DNA of 64,000 bases from Streptomyces sp. NBC_00878 (GCF_026341515.1 NZ_JAPEOK010000001.1:4526001-4590000); one strand, 5' to 3'. Numbered from the stretch's first letter, positions 32,443-41,933 are shown. The notes: generated by a model not told the origin, from the sequence alone. A program made the numbers and translations.

Positions 32443-35235
32443 ATGAGACTGCGCCGCGGCATGGCGATCGCCGTCGTAGCCGGCGGTGGTGCCGCCACGA
32501 CGATGCTCGTGGGTCTGGTCACGAACGCCGTGTCCGAGACGTCGCACTGGCCGGCCTGGCTCGGATGGATGCAGGAACACGCCTGGTTGTCGTTCGTCAT
32601 GCTCGGGGTGGTCCTGGTCGGGTTCACCGCGCTGCTCGCCATGTTGTCCGACATCGGGGCGAGCGACAGCAACGCGGAACCACTCGTGCGGGCCGATGAC
32701 GGTTCCGGGACGCCAGGGGCCGCGCTCGTGCTGCGTTCGCTGCCGCGTGACACCGCCGCCTTCACCGACCGGGCTGCGGAGCTCGACCTGTTGAGGCGGT
32801 CGGTGGCGGCGTCGCAGGCGAGCGGGGAGGCGCTGCCCGTCCACGTGATCGACGGGATGCCTGGGGTTGGGAAGACAACCTTCGCGGTGCATGCCGGGCA
32901 TGCGCTGGCGGGGCGGTTCCCGGATGGGCAGCTGTTCGTGAACCTGAACGGGCATACGTCGGGGCGGAATCCGGTGCAGGCGACGGAGGCGCTCGCTTCG
33001 TTGCTCGCGGCCACCGGGGTGCCGACCCAGCAGATACCGGTCGGGGATGACGTCGGCGCCGTCACTGAGGCACGAGCCGCCATGTGGCGGAGTCGGCTCG
33101 CCGATCGGAAGGCGTTGCTCATCCTCGACAACGCCGCCAGCTACCGGCAGTTGGAGCCGTTGCTGCCCGGCGGGAACGGATGCCTCGTGCTGGTGACCAG
33201 TCGGCGACGGCTGGCTGCGTACGAGGAGGTCGTGATGGCCGTTGAGGCGTTGCCGCCGGAGCATGCGATCGCGTTGTTCACGCGGCTCAGCGGGCGGCCT
33301 GGGGAGAGTTTCGACCGGGCCGTGCTGGAGGAGTTGGTGCGGCTGTGCGGGTGTCTGCCGCTCGGGGTGTCTCTGATCGCCGCGCGGTTGCGGCACCATC
33401 CCGCCTGGAGTGCCGAGGATCTGCGGGGGCGGCTGCTGGTCGCGCGGGATCGGCTTGGGGAAATACGGGCCGGGGAGCGAGCAGTGGCCGCGACCTTCGA
33501 TCTCTCGTATCGGGATCTTCCGGAGGAGCGGCAGCGGTTCTTTCGTCGGCTTGGCTTGTACCCGGGTGCCGACATTGACCCATATGTCGGTGCTGCGCTT
33601 GACTCTGTTCCGGTGGCGGACGCCCGTCGGCACCTTGACGCGCTTTACGACGACCATCTGATCGACGAGAACCCGGGCAGCCGCTACCGGCTGCACGATC
33701 TCTTACGCGACTACGCCCGCGGCCTCGCTGACGAGGGGGACAGCATGAACCAGGCCCAGGACCAGGCTCAGGCCGTTCAGCGAGTGGTGACCTACTACCT
33801 GGCGGCTCTTGTCGGCGCGAACCGGCACATCGCTCGGAGTGATGCGGTTGTTCCCACTCCTTCAGGTGGCCCGTCGGGCGTTGAGACTCCCGTCATGGGG
33901 ACGCGGGCTGATGCTCTGGGGTGGCTGGAGACCGAGCGCGCCAACATGTTGGCCTGCATCGAGCGGGCCAACGATCTCGACCTGCACTCCGTGGTCATCC
34001 AGCTCGCCGCGGCCATGGCCCCCTTCCTGCGGCAGGCCGGGCCCTGGGACCAGGCCGCCGGTCTGCACCGCGCCGCCGCCGAGGCCGCCCGGCACACCGG
34101 AGACCGGCAGGCGCTCGCCGGCGCGCTCGCCGAGCTGGGAGTCGTACGGCGCTTCATGGCCAACTACCCGGAGGCCGTCCGGGCCTTCGACGAAGCGGTG
34201 ACGGAGTACGAGGCCGTCGGCGACCGGCATGGCAAGGCCGAGGCCCTGAACCAGGTCGGGATCGTCTGGTACATGACCGCTGACACCGACGCGGCCGCCC
34301 GGGCGCAGACCGAAGCCCTGGCGCTCTTCCGGGACTTGGGGGATCGGCTCGGGCAGGCCAACGCGCTCGCCGATCTCGGGATGGTGCGACGGCAGACCAG
34401 CCGGTTCGACGAGGCCGTGGAGACGCAGACGGAGGCTCTGGCCCTCTATCGCGACCTCGGCGACCGGTACGGTGAGGCGAATTCGCTGCGGGACCTTGGG
34501 GTCGTCCACTGCCTCATGGGGGACTACGGGCTGGCTGCCCGACGGCACCGCGAGGCGTACGACATCTATCGCGAGCTCGACGACCGGGTCCACCAAGCCT
34601 ATGCATTGAATGAGATGGGTGTGGTGCGGCGGTTGACCGGTGACGTCGACGGGGCACGGGAGGCTCACGACCAGGCGCTGGAGTACTACATCGAGCTTGG
34701 TGACCAGTTCGGGCGGGCCAACAGCATCCGGCTTCTGGGCGTGCTGGAGCGGCTGGGTGGGCGCGCGGTGGAAGCCGTGGCGAGGCAGGAGGAGGCACTC
34801 GCCGTCTACCGGGAGCTCGGGAGCCGTGGTGGCGAGGCCGCCGCGCTGGGTGAGTTGGGTGCCGCGCGTGGCGCCGCGGGCGACTCGGTCGGGGCCGTGG
34901 CTGCCTGCGAGCAAAGCCTGTCGATCTTCCGGGAGTTGGGCGACCGGTGCGGTGAGGCGGAGGTGCTGAACCACTGGGGAGGGCTGCTGGGTGCCTCCGG
35001 GGAGCCCGCTGACGGGCTTGTGCGCTTCCGCGAAGCGTTGCGCGTCGCCCGGGAGATCCGGTGCCCGCTGGAGGAGGCGCGCGCCCTGGAGGGAATCGGG
35101 CGCTGTGAGCTGGCGGAGGGGGAATGCGGTCGCGCTGATGAGTCGCTGCGCGATGCGCTCGCCGTGTACCGGCAGTTGGGAGTGGCGAGCGCGGTTGCCG
35201 AGGTCGAGCGGCTGCTGGCCGCGCAGGCAGGATGA
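32443..35235 (+). CDS. haaT: NB-ARC/TPR protein of cyclophane RiPP locus (HaaT-like), with TTA codon
   Basis: The 930-residue protein begins with two TM helices (about residues 7-29 and 48-68). Then comes an NB-ARC ATPase module: Walker A IDGMPGVGKTTFAVHAGH (residues 137-154), Walker B KALLILDNAAS, GCLVLVTSRRRL, CGCLPLGVSLIAARL. A winged-helix part (TYRDLPEERQ-like FDLSYRDLPEERQRFFRRLG) and about nine C-terminal TPRs with GDR-G-A/AE-LN patterns follow. It lacks the SARP DNA-binding domain of AfsR. NB-ARC/TPR proteins of this type are regular companions of FxsB/HaaB-type peptide maturases; their role is unproven. Codon 421 (33703-33705) is TTA, so translation should need the bldA tRNA. Confidence 0.85.
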   Translation: MRLRRGMAIAVVAGGGAATTMLVGLVTNAVSETSHWPAWLGWMQEHAWLSFVMLGVVLVGFTALLAMLSDIGASDSNAEPLVRADDGSGTPGAALVLRSLPRDTAAFTDRAAELDLLRRSVAASQASGEALPVHVIDGMPGVGKTTFAVHAGHALAGRFPDGQLFVNLNGHTSGRNPVQATEALASLLAATGVPTQQIPVGDDVGAVTEARAAMWRSRLADRKALLILDNAASYRQLEPLLPGGNGCLVLVTSRRRLAAYEEVVMAVEALPPEHAIALFTRLSGRPGESFDRAVLEELVRLCGCLPLGVSLIAARLRHHPAWSAEDLRGRLLVARDRLGEIRAGERAVAATFDLSYRDLPEERQRFFRRLGLYPGADIDPYVGAALDSVPVADARRHLDALYDDHLIDENPGSRYRLHDLLRDYARGLADEGDSMNQAQDQAQAVQRVVTYYLAALVGANRHIARSDAVVPTPSGGPSGVETPVMGTRADALGWLETERANMLACIERANDLDLHSVVIQLAAAMAPFLRQAGPWDQAAGLHRAAAEAARHTGDRQALAGALAELGVVRRFMANYPEAVRAFDEAVTEYEAVGDRHGKAEALNQVGIVWYMTADTDAAARAQTEALALFRDLGDRLGQANALADLGMVRRQTSRFDEAVETQTEALALYRDLGDRYGEANSLRDLGVVHCLMGDYGLAARRHREAYDIYRELDDRVHQAYALNEMGVVRRLTGDVDGAREAHDQALEYYIELGDQFGRANSIRLLGVLERLGGRAVEAVARQEEALAVYRELGSRGGEAAALGELGAARGAAGDSVGAVAACEQSLSIFRELGDRCGEAEVLNHWGGLLGASGEPADGLVRFREALRVAREIRCPLEEARALEGIGRCELAEGECGRADESLRDALAVYRQLGVASAVAEVERLLAAQAG

Positions 35236-35431
35236 GCCGGTTCCCCGGGGAAGCGCTCAGGCGCACGTGCGCGTCGCAGCGTCATCAGAGCAGGCCACGT
35301 GGCCAGTTTCGGTATCCCGGGATGCGCTGTTGGACTGCTACGGTGCCAGCTGATCAGTCACGCCAACTTCCTTTGTACAGCACCGATTTCGACGCTTCGA
35401 TGGTCGGTGCGCACATCACGAGGAGCGTTGA

Positions 35432-35623
35432 ATGCCGCCCAGCACGACTGTTCCTTCCCCTTCGGCCTCTGGCCTGGACAGCGCGGAAGCCGCGCCCAAT
35501 CCGGAGGTCCTGGACCGTATCGCCGCCCGCGTGCAGCGTCGCTTGGCGGCCGAGCGGGCTGCCTCGAACAGCGTCGCGGACGGCCCCCACGCCGCCTCGC
35601 TGATCTGGCCGTGGCCGCTGTAG
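35432..35623 (+). CDS. haaA: RiPP precursor peptide ending HAASLIWPWPL (HaaA-type)
   Basis: The 63-residue peptide starts at ATG 35432 with AGGAG six bases before it. Residues 1-50 form a leader with a helical, charged stretch (EVLDRIAARVQRRLAAERAA). The C-terminal core is GPHAASLIWPWPL with His53, Trp59 and Trp61. The name-giving HAA motif and the aromatic, proline-containing tail agree with what I recall of HaaA-family cyclophane RiPPs, in which a radical SAM enzyme links an aromatic side chain to a nearby beta-carbon. The maturase gene follows 13 bp later. There is no signal peptide and no double-glycine cleavage site. The exact cross-links cannot be read from the DNA. Confidence 0.82.
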   Translation: MPPSTTVPSPSASGLDSAEAAPNPEVLDRIAARVQRRLAAERAASNSVADGPHAASLIWPWPL

Positions 35624-35636
35624 TCGCTGCTGCTTG

Positions 35637-36800
35637 ATGACGTCCACGCCTCCTGGTACGCCGTTCCATACCTTCATCCTCAAGGTCGCCAATCGGTGCA
35701 ACATCGACTGCGACTACTGCTATGTCTTCAACTCCAAGGACCAGGCGTGGCAGAGCCTGCCGGCGCGGATGAGTGTGGACGTGGCTCGGGCGGCGGCTCG
35801 GAGGATCGCCGAGCACGTGGCGACGTACGGGCTGCGGATCGTCCACGTCGTGCTGCACGGTGGCGAGCCGCTGCTCGCCGGACCCCGGCACCTGGGGGAG
35901 CTTCTCCGCGTACTCAAGGACGGCATCCCGTCCGACGTCGAGGTCCGCTTCGAGCTGCAGACCAACGGGACCCTCGTGTCGGAGACGTGGCTCGACCTCT
36001 TCGAGCAGTACGAGGTAACGGTGGGCGTCAGCCTCGACGGGCCACCCACCGCCAACGACCGCCACCGGCTCACCCACACCTCCCGGTCGAGCGCGGCCTC
36101 GGCGGTGCGGGGCATCGAGTTGCTGCGGTCTCGCCCGCGGCTGTTCGCGGGACTGCTCGCCGTGGTGGACTTGGCGAATGATCCCGTGGAGGTGCACGAC
36201 TACCTGGCGTCGTTCGCGCCGCCGATCATCGACTTCGGGCTGCCGCACGGGACTCACGATGCGCCGCCGGATCGGAATGATCCCGCCGTCCCGGAGTACG
36301 GGGTGTGGATGAGCCGCGTCTACGACGCCTGGCTTGCCCGGCCTCAGTACCAGCACAGCGTGCGCATGCTGGAGGACATCGTGGCGCTCAGCTCCGGCGC
36401 GCGCGGCGCGGTGGAAACCCTCGGGCTCGCGCCGCCCGCCAGCGTCGTGATCGAGTCCGACGGTTCCGTCGAGGGCGTGGACACGCTGCGTTCAGTGGAG
36501 GAGGGCGAGTCCTGGCTCGGGCTCGACGTCTTCAGTGACTCCTTCGACGCGGCGGTCCATCACCCCAAGCTCTTGCACCGGCAGGTGTCCGGGACGGCCG
36601 CCCTGGCTGAGGAATGCCAGCGCTGTCCGCTCGTGGCGGTGTGCGGCGGCGGTTACCTGCCGCATCGTTTCAGCGTGGCACGTGGGTATCGGAATCCATC
36701 CGTGTACTGCGCGGATCTGGCGTATCTCATCCGGCACGTCCAGGGTTCTCTTCAGCGGCACGGCTGGGAGCTGGGCGCTGCTGCCACCGGGGCCCAGTAG
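35637..36800 (+). CDS. haaB: Radical SAM/SPASM cyclophane-forming peptide maturase (HaaB/FxsB-type)
   Basis: The 387-residue enzyme starts at ATG 35637. The radical SAM cluster motif is ANRCNIDCDYCYVF (Cys21, 25, 28). HVVLHGGEPLLAG and FELQTNGTLVSETWLDLF follow, then the SPASM region near the end with ECQRCPLVAVCGGGYLPHRF and a late SVYCADL Cys. This matches FxsB-like maturases that form C-C bonds between aromatic rings and beta-carbons in peptide cores. The gene lacks a C-terminal beta-hydroxylase extension. The 13-bp gap after haaA implies one transcript. The ribosome site is weak, so translation may be coupled to the precursor gene. Confidence 0.9.
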   Translation: MTSTPPGTPFHTFILKVANRCNIDCDYCYVFNSKDQAWQSLPARMSVDVARAAARRIAEHVATYGLRIVHVVLHGGEPLLAGPRHLGELLRVLKDGIPSDVEVRFELQTNGTLVSETWLDLFEQYEVTVGVSLDGPPTANDRHRLTHTSRSSAASAVRGIELLRSRPRLFAGLLAVVDLANDPVEVHDYLASFAPPIIDFGLPHGTHDAPPDRNDPAVPEYGVWMSRVYDAWLARPQYQHSVRMLEDIVALSSGARGAVETLGLAPPASVVIESDGSVEGVDTLRSVEEGESWLGLDVFSDSFDAAVHHPKLLHRQVSGTAALAEECQRCPLVAVCGGGYLPHRFSVARGYRNPSVYCADLAYLIRHVQGSLQRHGWELGAAATGAQ

Positions 36801-36841
36801 CCACCATGAACGACCGCGCAAACGACAGGAGTTGCACGACA

Positions 36842-37321
36842 ATGACCGTGACGATCCGGCCCGTCGAGAAGAGCGATGTCCGGGGACTGGCCGAACTCAT
36901 CGAGGAGATCGAGCGGTTCTACGGAACGGACGACGCCGACATCCAGCCATTCGACGAGCGCCAGGCGCAGGTCGAGGAAGCCCTCTTCGGCTCGCCACCG
37001 CTCGCCTCCGCCCTGCTGGTCGAGGACGAGGCCGGGGACATCGTCGGGCTCGCCGCGTACTCGTTCCTGTGGCCCTCGGCGGGGTCCACCCACTCCCTCT
37101 TCCTCAAGGAGCTGTACGTCCGCGACACGCTCCGTCGGCAGGGCGTCGGCGCACGCCTCATGGACGAACTGCGCGCCATCGCTGCCGCGCGCCCTGGGTG
37201 CAGCCGGGTCGAGTGGATGACGGACCGCGTCAACCCGGACGCGCGGGCCTTCTACCGATCCCTCGGCTTCGCCGAGTTCGACGGGAAAGTCGTGTACCGG
37301 GTGGAGGCAGGTTCGGCCTGA
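36842..37321 (+). CDS. haaN: GNAT N-acetyltransferase of the RiPP locus (HaaN-like)
   Basis: The 159-residue protein starts MTVTIRPVEKSDVRGLAELI and has the GNAT fold: VGLAAYSFLWPSAGSTHSLF, the acetyl-CoA loop ELYVRDTLRRQGVGARLMDE (R/Q-x-x-G-x-G/A), and NPDARAFYRSLGFAEF. AGGAG lies ten bases before the ATG at 36842; another ATG at 36806 lacks one. It follows haaB by 41 bp. In related loci such an enzyme probably acetylates the amine of the trimmed peptide; the target here is inferred. Confidence 0.85.
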   Translation: MTVTIRPVEKSDVRGLAELIEEIERFYGTDDADIQPFDERQAQVEEALFGSPPLASALLVEDEAGDIVGLAAYSFLWPSAGSTHSLFLKELYVRDTLRRQGVGARLMDELRAIAAARPGCSRVEWMTDRVNPDARAFYRSLGFAEFDGKVVYRVEAGSA

Positions 37322-37397
37322 GCGGAGGCATCGGGGAGTAAGCGGGTCGGGGGCACGCCCGCCCGCTGCCCTTCGTCCTTCACCAGACGCCCCGCCG

Positions 37398-38849
37398 TCA
37401 GCCCGGCCACACGATCGACTGCAGTTCCGAGTACGCATGCAGCGCATACGACCCCACGTCCCGCCCCACCCCGCTCCGCTTGAAGCCGCCGAACGGGGCC
37501 TCCATGTTCCGGCCCACCGTGTTGACGCCGACGCCGCCCGCTCGTAGCCGCCGGGCCACGCGGAAGGCACGGGACACGTCGCCGGACCAGACGTAGTCGA
37601 TGAGGCCGTAGTCGCTGTCGTTGGCGAGTTCGACCGCCTCCTCCTCGTCGTCGAAGGGGAGGACCACGACGACCGGGCCGAAGATCTCCTCGCGGACCAC
37701 CCGCATGTCGGGCGTGCAGTCGGCGAGGAGGGTCGGGGCGACGTAGAAACCCCGGTCGGACGGCGGCCGTTCACCGCCCGCGACCACCCGTGCGCCCTCC
37801 TTGCGGCCCAGTTCGACGTACGACTCGATCCGGTCCCGGTGCGCGGCGGAGATCACCGGGCCGACGACCGTGTCCTCCGCCCGCGGGTCGCCCACCTTCA
37901 AGTAGCCGATGTAGGACGCCAGTTGGGACACCAGTCGGTCGTAGACCGGACGCTGCGCGAGCACCCTCGTCGGGGCCGTGCAGATCTGGCCGCTGTAGAA
38001 GGAGAAGGTGGTCCCGATGCCGCGGACCGCCGACTCCAGGTCCGCGTCCTCGAAGACGACCGCCGCGCCCTTCCCGCCCAGCTCCATCAACTGCCGTTTC
38101 ATACCGCGCCCGCACACCTCGGCGATACGCCGCCCGACGGCTGTCGAGCCGGTGAAACTCACCATGTCGACGTCGTCCGAGTCGACGGCCGCCTCACCGA
38201 CCTCCGCGCGCGAGCCGCTGACGACGTTCACGACCCCCGGCGGCACACCCGCCGCCTCCAGCGCCTGAGCCATCCGGTACACGGACAGCGGGTCCTGCGG
38301 GGCGGGCTTCACGACGACCGTGTTGCCCATCGCGAGCGCCGGGGCGATCTTGCCGGCCGGGTTCGCCCAGGGGTTGTTGTACGAGGTGATGCACGTGACC
38401 ACACCCACCGGCTGGCGCACGGCCAGGGCGCCCATCACCGCCGCCCTGCCGAACGGCCCCGCCTCGTTGATCTGCGGGACCAGCGGCTCCTCGACGGGCT
38501 CCACGCGCGCGTACCGCTGGAAACGGGCCGCCCCGACGCCCACCTGCATCCCGCGCGCGGTGCCGGTCGTCGCCCCGGTCTCGGCCTGGGCCAGTTCCGC
38601 GTACGGGACGAGGTTGCGCCGGATCTCCGAGGCCGCCCGGTGGAGGACGGTGGCCCGCTCCTCGGGTGCCGTGCCCGACCACGACCGGAAGGCCTCGCGG
38701 GCCGCGGCTGCCGCCGCGTGCACCTGATCCCGCGAGGCCTCCGGAGCCAGCCCGACGACACCCTCGGTCGCCGGGTCGATCACCTCGTAGTGCCCGCCGT
38801 CCGGCTCAACCCACGAGCCGCCGATGAACAGCCGCTGCCCGTCCGTCAC
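37398..38849 (-). CDS. Aldehyde dehydrogenase
   Basis: The 483-residue protein (from GTG 38849, VTDGQRLFIGGSWVEPDGG; a GTG 11 codons upstream is possible) has all ALDH landmarks: PWANPAGKIAPALAMGNTVV then VKPAPQDP, FTGSTAVGRRIAEVCGR, the Glu loop MELGGKGAAVVFEDADLE, and the catalytic Cys in FYSGQICTAPTRV, plus EEIFGPVVVVLPFDDEEE. It oxidises an aldehyde to an acid with NAD(P)+. It is the last gene of a three-gene unit with an amidohydrolase and an LLM oxidoreductase, headed by the CTGAC-N5-GTCAG site at 41919. Confidence 0.92.
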   Translation of the reverse strand: MTDGQRLFIGGSWVEPDGGHYEVIDPATEGVVGLAPEASRDQVHAAAAAAREAFRSWSGTAPEERATVLHRAASEIRRNLVPYAELAQAETGATTGTARGMQVGVGAARFQRYARVEPVEEPLVPQINEAGPFGRAAVMGALAVRQPVGVVTCITSYNNPWANPAGKIAPALAMGNTVVVKPAPQDPLSVYRMAQALEAAGVPPGVVNVVSGSRAEVGEAAVDSDDVDMVSFTGSTAVGRRIAEVCGRGMKRQLMELGGKGAAVVFEDADLESAVRGIGTTFSFYSGQICTAPTRVLAQRPVYDRLVSQLASYIGYLKVGDPRAEDTVVGPVISAAHRDRIESYVELGRKEGARVVAGGERPPSDRGFYVAPTLLADCTPDMRVVREEIFGPVVVVLPFDDEEEAVELANDSDYGLIDYVWSGDVSRAFRVARRLRAGGVGVNTVGRNMEAPFGGFKRSGVGRDVGSYALHAYSELQSIVWPG

Positions 38850-38895
38850 TTGGCCCCCAACACCCGCCGCCACCGCCGCCACCGCCGTCGTCGCG

Positions 38896-40626
38896 TCACT
38901 TCGTGCTCACCGTTCGCGTGTCCCGGCCCGACCGCAGCACCTTGCCGGGTACGGCCCCCGACACCACATCGCCCCGTATCGCCTCGACTCCGTTGACCCA
39001 TACGGCCGTTATTCCGATCGCCTTCGAGTCGAGGCGCGGGCTGTCTCCCGGCAGGTCGTGCACCAGGGTGGCCTTGCCGGCGTCGATCCGCTCCGGGTCG
39101 AAGAGCACGAGGTCCGCGTGGAAGCCCTCCTCGATCCGTCCGCGCTCACGCAGTCCGAAGAGCCGCGCCGGATCGTCCGTGAGCATCTTCACGGCCTGTT
39201 CCAACGTCACCAGTTTCCGGCCCCGTACACAGTCCCCGATGAACCGGGTCGTGTACGGCGCCCCGCACATCCGGTCCAGATGGGCACCCGCGTCCGAGCC
39301 GCCGAGCAGCACGTCCTCGTGCCGCCACGTCTCCTGGCGCAGGGTCCACGAGTCCGGGTCGTTGTCCGTCGGCATCGGCCAAAGCACCGTACGCATACGG
39401 TCGTTGGCGCAGATCTCGATGATGCACTGGAAGGGTTCCTCGCCGCGCTCGGCCGCGATGTCCCGTACGACCCGGCCCGTCAGACCCTCGTTCTCCGCGC
39501 TGTACGTGTCCCCGATGACGTACCGCCCGAAGTCGGCGAGGCGTCGGAAGACACCGGCCTCCTTGGAGTCGGCCCGCCGCAGCATCTCGGAACGGACCAC
39601 CGGGTCCCGGAGTTTCGCGATCCGCTCGGGTACGGGGAGGCCGAGCACCTCGCCCCACCCGGGGATCAGGTTCAGCGCGCAGAAGGTCCCCAGCGACATG
39701 TTCATCGGCGTGAGGATCGGCATCGTCAGCGCCACGATCCGCCCACCGGCCTTACGGGCCCGCTCACTTGCCGCGAGCTGACGCGGTACGCGCTCGGGGA
39801 CGGACGAGTCGATCGTCAGGACGTTCCAGTTCAGCGGACGGCCCGCCGCCGCGCTCATCTCCACGAACAGGTCGATCTCGTCGTCGCTGAACTGGTCGAG
39901 ACAGCCCGCCACGATCGCCTCGATCTGCGTGCCCTCGTGGTCGCCCACCGCCTGGGAGAGCGCGAGCAGTTCGGCGGGCTTCGCGTGCCGTGAGGCGACG
40001 GGCTTCCCGTCCCCGTCGGAGTGGGTGGACGACTGCGTGGTGGAGAGCCCCCAGGCGCCGGCCTCCATCGCCTCGTGGAAGAGCGTGAGCATCTGCGCGA
40101 GCTGCTCCCCGGTCGGCTGCCCGCCCACGGCCTCCGGCCCCATCACATACCGCCTGAGCGCGCAATGCCCCACCATGAAGCCCGCGTTGACCGCGATCCG
40201 CCCCTCCAGGGCATCGAGATACTCCCCGAAGGAATGCCAGCTCCACGGCGCCCCTTCCTCAAGCGCGACCAGCGACATCCCCTCGACCTTGGACATCATC
40301 CGCCGCGTGTAGTCGGCGTCTTCGGGCCGCGCCGGATTCAACGGGGCAAGCGTGAAACCGCAGTTGCCACCGGCCACCGTCGTCACCCCATGGTTGAGGG
40401 AGGGCGTGGCGTACGGATCCCAGAAGAGCTGCGCGTCGTAGTGGGTGTGGGGGTCCACGAACCCGGGCGCGAGTACGAGCCCGGCCGCGTCCTCACTCGT
40501 ACGCGCCTCCTCGGAGACCTGGCCGATCACGGCGATCCGCCCGTCCCGTATCCCCACGTCGGCGACAAAGGCGGGCCCACCCGACCCATCGATGACGGTC
40601 ACGCCTTTGATCAGATGGTCAAGCAC
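38896..40626 (-). CDS. D-aminoacylase-like amidohydrolase
   Basis: The 576-residue enzyme starts at GTG 40626 (AGAAGGG seven to eight bases before; an earlier GTG at 40674 has no good ribosome site). Motifs: LIKGVTVIDGSG, the metal-binding VDPHTHYDAQLFWDP, GNCGFTLAPLNP, VGHCALRRYVMGPEAV, LLGGSDAGAHLDRMCG, and C-terminal GIEEGFHADLVLFDPERIDA-like end. This is the N-acyl-D-amino-acid deacylase group of the amidohydrolase superfamily. In catabolic clusters such members hydrolyse cyclic amides or C-N/C-O bonds of ring compounds. It is cotranscribed with the genes at 37398 and 40763. Confidence 0.85.
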   Translation of the reverse strand: MLDHLIKGVTVIDGSGGPAFVADVGIRDGRIAVIGQVSEEARTSEDAAGLVLAPGFVDPHTHYDAQLFWDPYATPSLNHGVTTVAGGNCGFTLAPLNPARPEDADYTRRMMSKVEGMSLVALEEGAPWSWHSFGEYLDALEGRIAVNAGFMVGHCALRRYVMGPEAVGGQPTGEQLAQMLTLFHEAMEAGAWGLSTTQSSTHSDGDGKPVASRHAKPAELLALSQAVGDHEGTQIEAIVAGCLDQFSDDEIDLFVEMSAAAGRPLNWNVLTIDSSVPERVPRQLAASERARKAGGRIVALTMPILTPMNMSLGTFCALNLIPGWGEVLGLPVPERIAKLRDPVVRSEMLRRADSKEAGVFRRLADFGRYVIGDTYSAENEGLTGRVVRDIAAERGEEPFQCIIEICANDRMRTVLWPMPTDNDPDSWTLRQETWRHEDVLLGGSDAGAHLDRMCGAPYTTRFIGDCVRGRKLVTLEQAVKMLTDDPARLFGLRERGRIEEGFHADLVLFDPERIDAGKATLVHDLPGDSPRLDSKAIGITAVWVNGVEAIRGDVVSGAVPGKVLRSGRDTRTVSTK

Positions 40627-40680
40627 GACGAAACCCTTCTCTCCCTGAGCCTTCTGGCTTACGGCGGGGCTCACTTACCC

Positions 40681-40745
40681 AGGGGCGCGGGGCTGTGTCG
40701 ATTTGCGCTCCACCGCGTGGGCGCGACCAGCCACAACGAACCCGC
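40681..40745. repeat. Copy of the Streptomyces intergenic repeat
   Basis: AGGGGCGCGGGGCTGTGTCG and the following GCGACCAGCCACAACGAACC are the reverse-oriented relative of the 3701-3798 repeat. It fills the gap between the LLM and amidohydrolase genes of one operon, without an obvious strong hairpin. Confidence 0.55.
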
Positions 40746-40762
40746 ACCCGAAAACGAACCCC

Positions 40763-41881
40763 TCACACGGCCTGCCGGAAACGACTGGTCCGGTGGACGG
40801 GGTCGGTATCGATCTTCGGAATCACGTGCTCCCCGATCAGCCTGATCGTCTGAAGCGTGTCCTCCTTGGGCACCCCGACCGGCAACCCGAACGACAACTG
40901 ATCGGCCCCGGCCTGCTCCCACCGCTTGCAATGCGTGAGCACCTCCGCCGGGTCCCCGCAGATCAACAGCTCCTCGGCGATGAGCAGTTCGATGAACTCC
41001 TCGTTGTACTCGGGCAGCGTCTCCGGCCACACGGGGAACCCCTCGGGCCGAGGGAACGTGTCGTGGTACCGGAACACCAGCGACGGCAGATAGTGCAGCC
41101 CGCCGCCCACGGCGATCCGGATCGCCTCCTCGTGCGTGGGCGCGCAGATCGCGGTCGTCGTCACCATCACGTTGTCGTTGACGAAGTCCCCGATCGGCTC
41201 CGCCTCGACGACGGCCGTCTTGTACTGCTCAAGCACCCACTCCATGTCGGAGACCTTCTGCACGCTGAAGCCGAGCACTCCGAGGCCCTTGCGGGCGGCC
41301 ATGGCGTACGAGGGCGGCGACCCGGCCGCGTACCACATGGCGGGGTGCGACTTCCCGTACGGCTTCGGCAGGATCTTCCTCGGCGGGAGCTGCCAGTGCT
41401 TGCCCTTGAACCCGACGTACTCCTCCTGGAGCCACATCTTCGGGAACTCGGCGATGGTCTCCTCCCAGATCTCCTTCGTGTAGTTCATGTCGGTGATGCC
41501 GGGGAGGAAGCCGAGGATCTCGTGCGACCCGGCCCCGCGTCCGCTGCCGAACTCGAAGCGGTTCTCGGTGAGATGGTCGAGCATGGCGACCTTCTCGGCG
41601 ACCTTCACGGGGTGGTTGACCTGGGCGAGCGGGTTGAAGATGCCCGACCCCAGGTGGATCCGCTCGGTCGCGTGCGCCAGGTAGCCGAGGAAGACGTCGT
41701 TCGCGGAGAGGTGCGAGTACTCCTCCAGGAAGTGGTGCTCGGACGCCCAGGCGTACTTGAAGCCGGACGCGTCCGCCTGGATGACGTACTCGGTCTCCTC
41801 CATCAGCGCCTTGTGCTCCGCGAGCGGATCGGTCTCGGCCCGCTTGCCCACGTATCCCTGTACAAAGAGCCCGAATTCCAA
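40763..41881 (-). CDS. LLM class flavin-dependent oxidoreductase
   Basis: The 372-residue TIM-barrel enzyme starts at a TTG (41881). It carries FKYAWASEHHFLEEYSHLSA, luciferase-like LGSGIFNPLAQVNHPVKVAE, LDHLTENRFEFGSGRGAGSH, and PHAMWYAAGSPP-type sequence KSHPAMWYAAGSPPSYAMAA. It fits the flavin/F420 luciferase-like monooxygenase group. The ribosome site is an AGGGGA about 14 bases upstream, rather far. It heads the LLM-amidohydrolase-ALDH unit, and the palindrome at 41919-41933 is 37 bp upstream of the start. Confidence 0.87.
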   Translation of the reverse strand: MEFGLFVQGYVGKRAETDPLAEHKALMEETEYVIQADASGFKYAWASEHHFLEEYSHLSANDVFLGYLAHATERIHLGSGIFNPLAQVNHPVKVAEKVAMLDHLTENRFEFGSGRGAGSHEILGFLPGITDMNYTKEIWEETIAEFPKMWLQEEYVGFKGKHWQLPPRKILPKPYGKSHPAMWYAAGSPPSYAMAARKGLGVLGFSVQKVSDMEWVLEQYKTAVVEAEPIGDFVNDNVMVTTTAICAPTHEEAIRIAVGGGLHYLPSLVFRYHDTFPRPEGFPVWPETLPEYNEEFIELLIAEELLICGDPAEVLTHCKRWEQAGADQLSFGLPVGVPKEDTLQTIRLIGEHVIPKIDTDPVHRTSRFRQAV

Positions 41882-41918
41882 GGAGGTTCACCGTCCCCTG
41901 TCCGTCACCTCGTCGAAC

Positions 41919-41933
41919 CTGACGCACCGTCAG
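41919..41933. promoter_or_regulatory. CTGAC-N5-GTCAG operator, site 2
   Basis: CTGACGCACCGTCAG lies 37 bp before the LLM start at 41881. It keeps the outer five bases of both half-sites found at 2091 and 47890, with a different centre. Confidence 0.65.
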
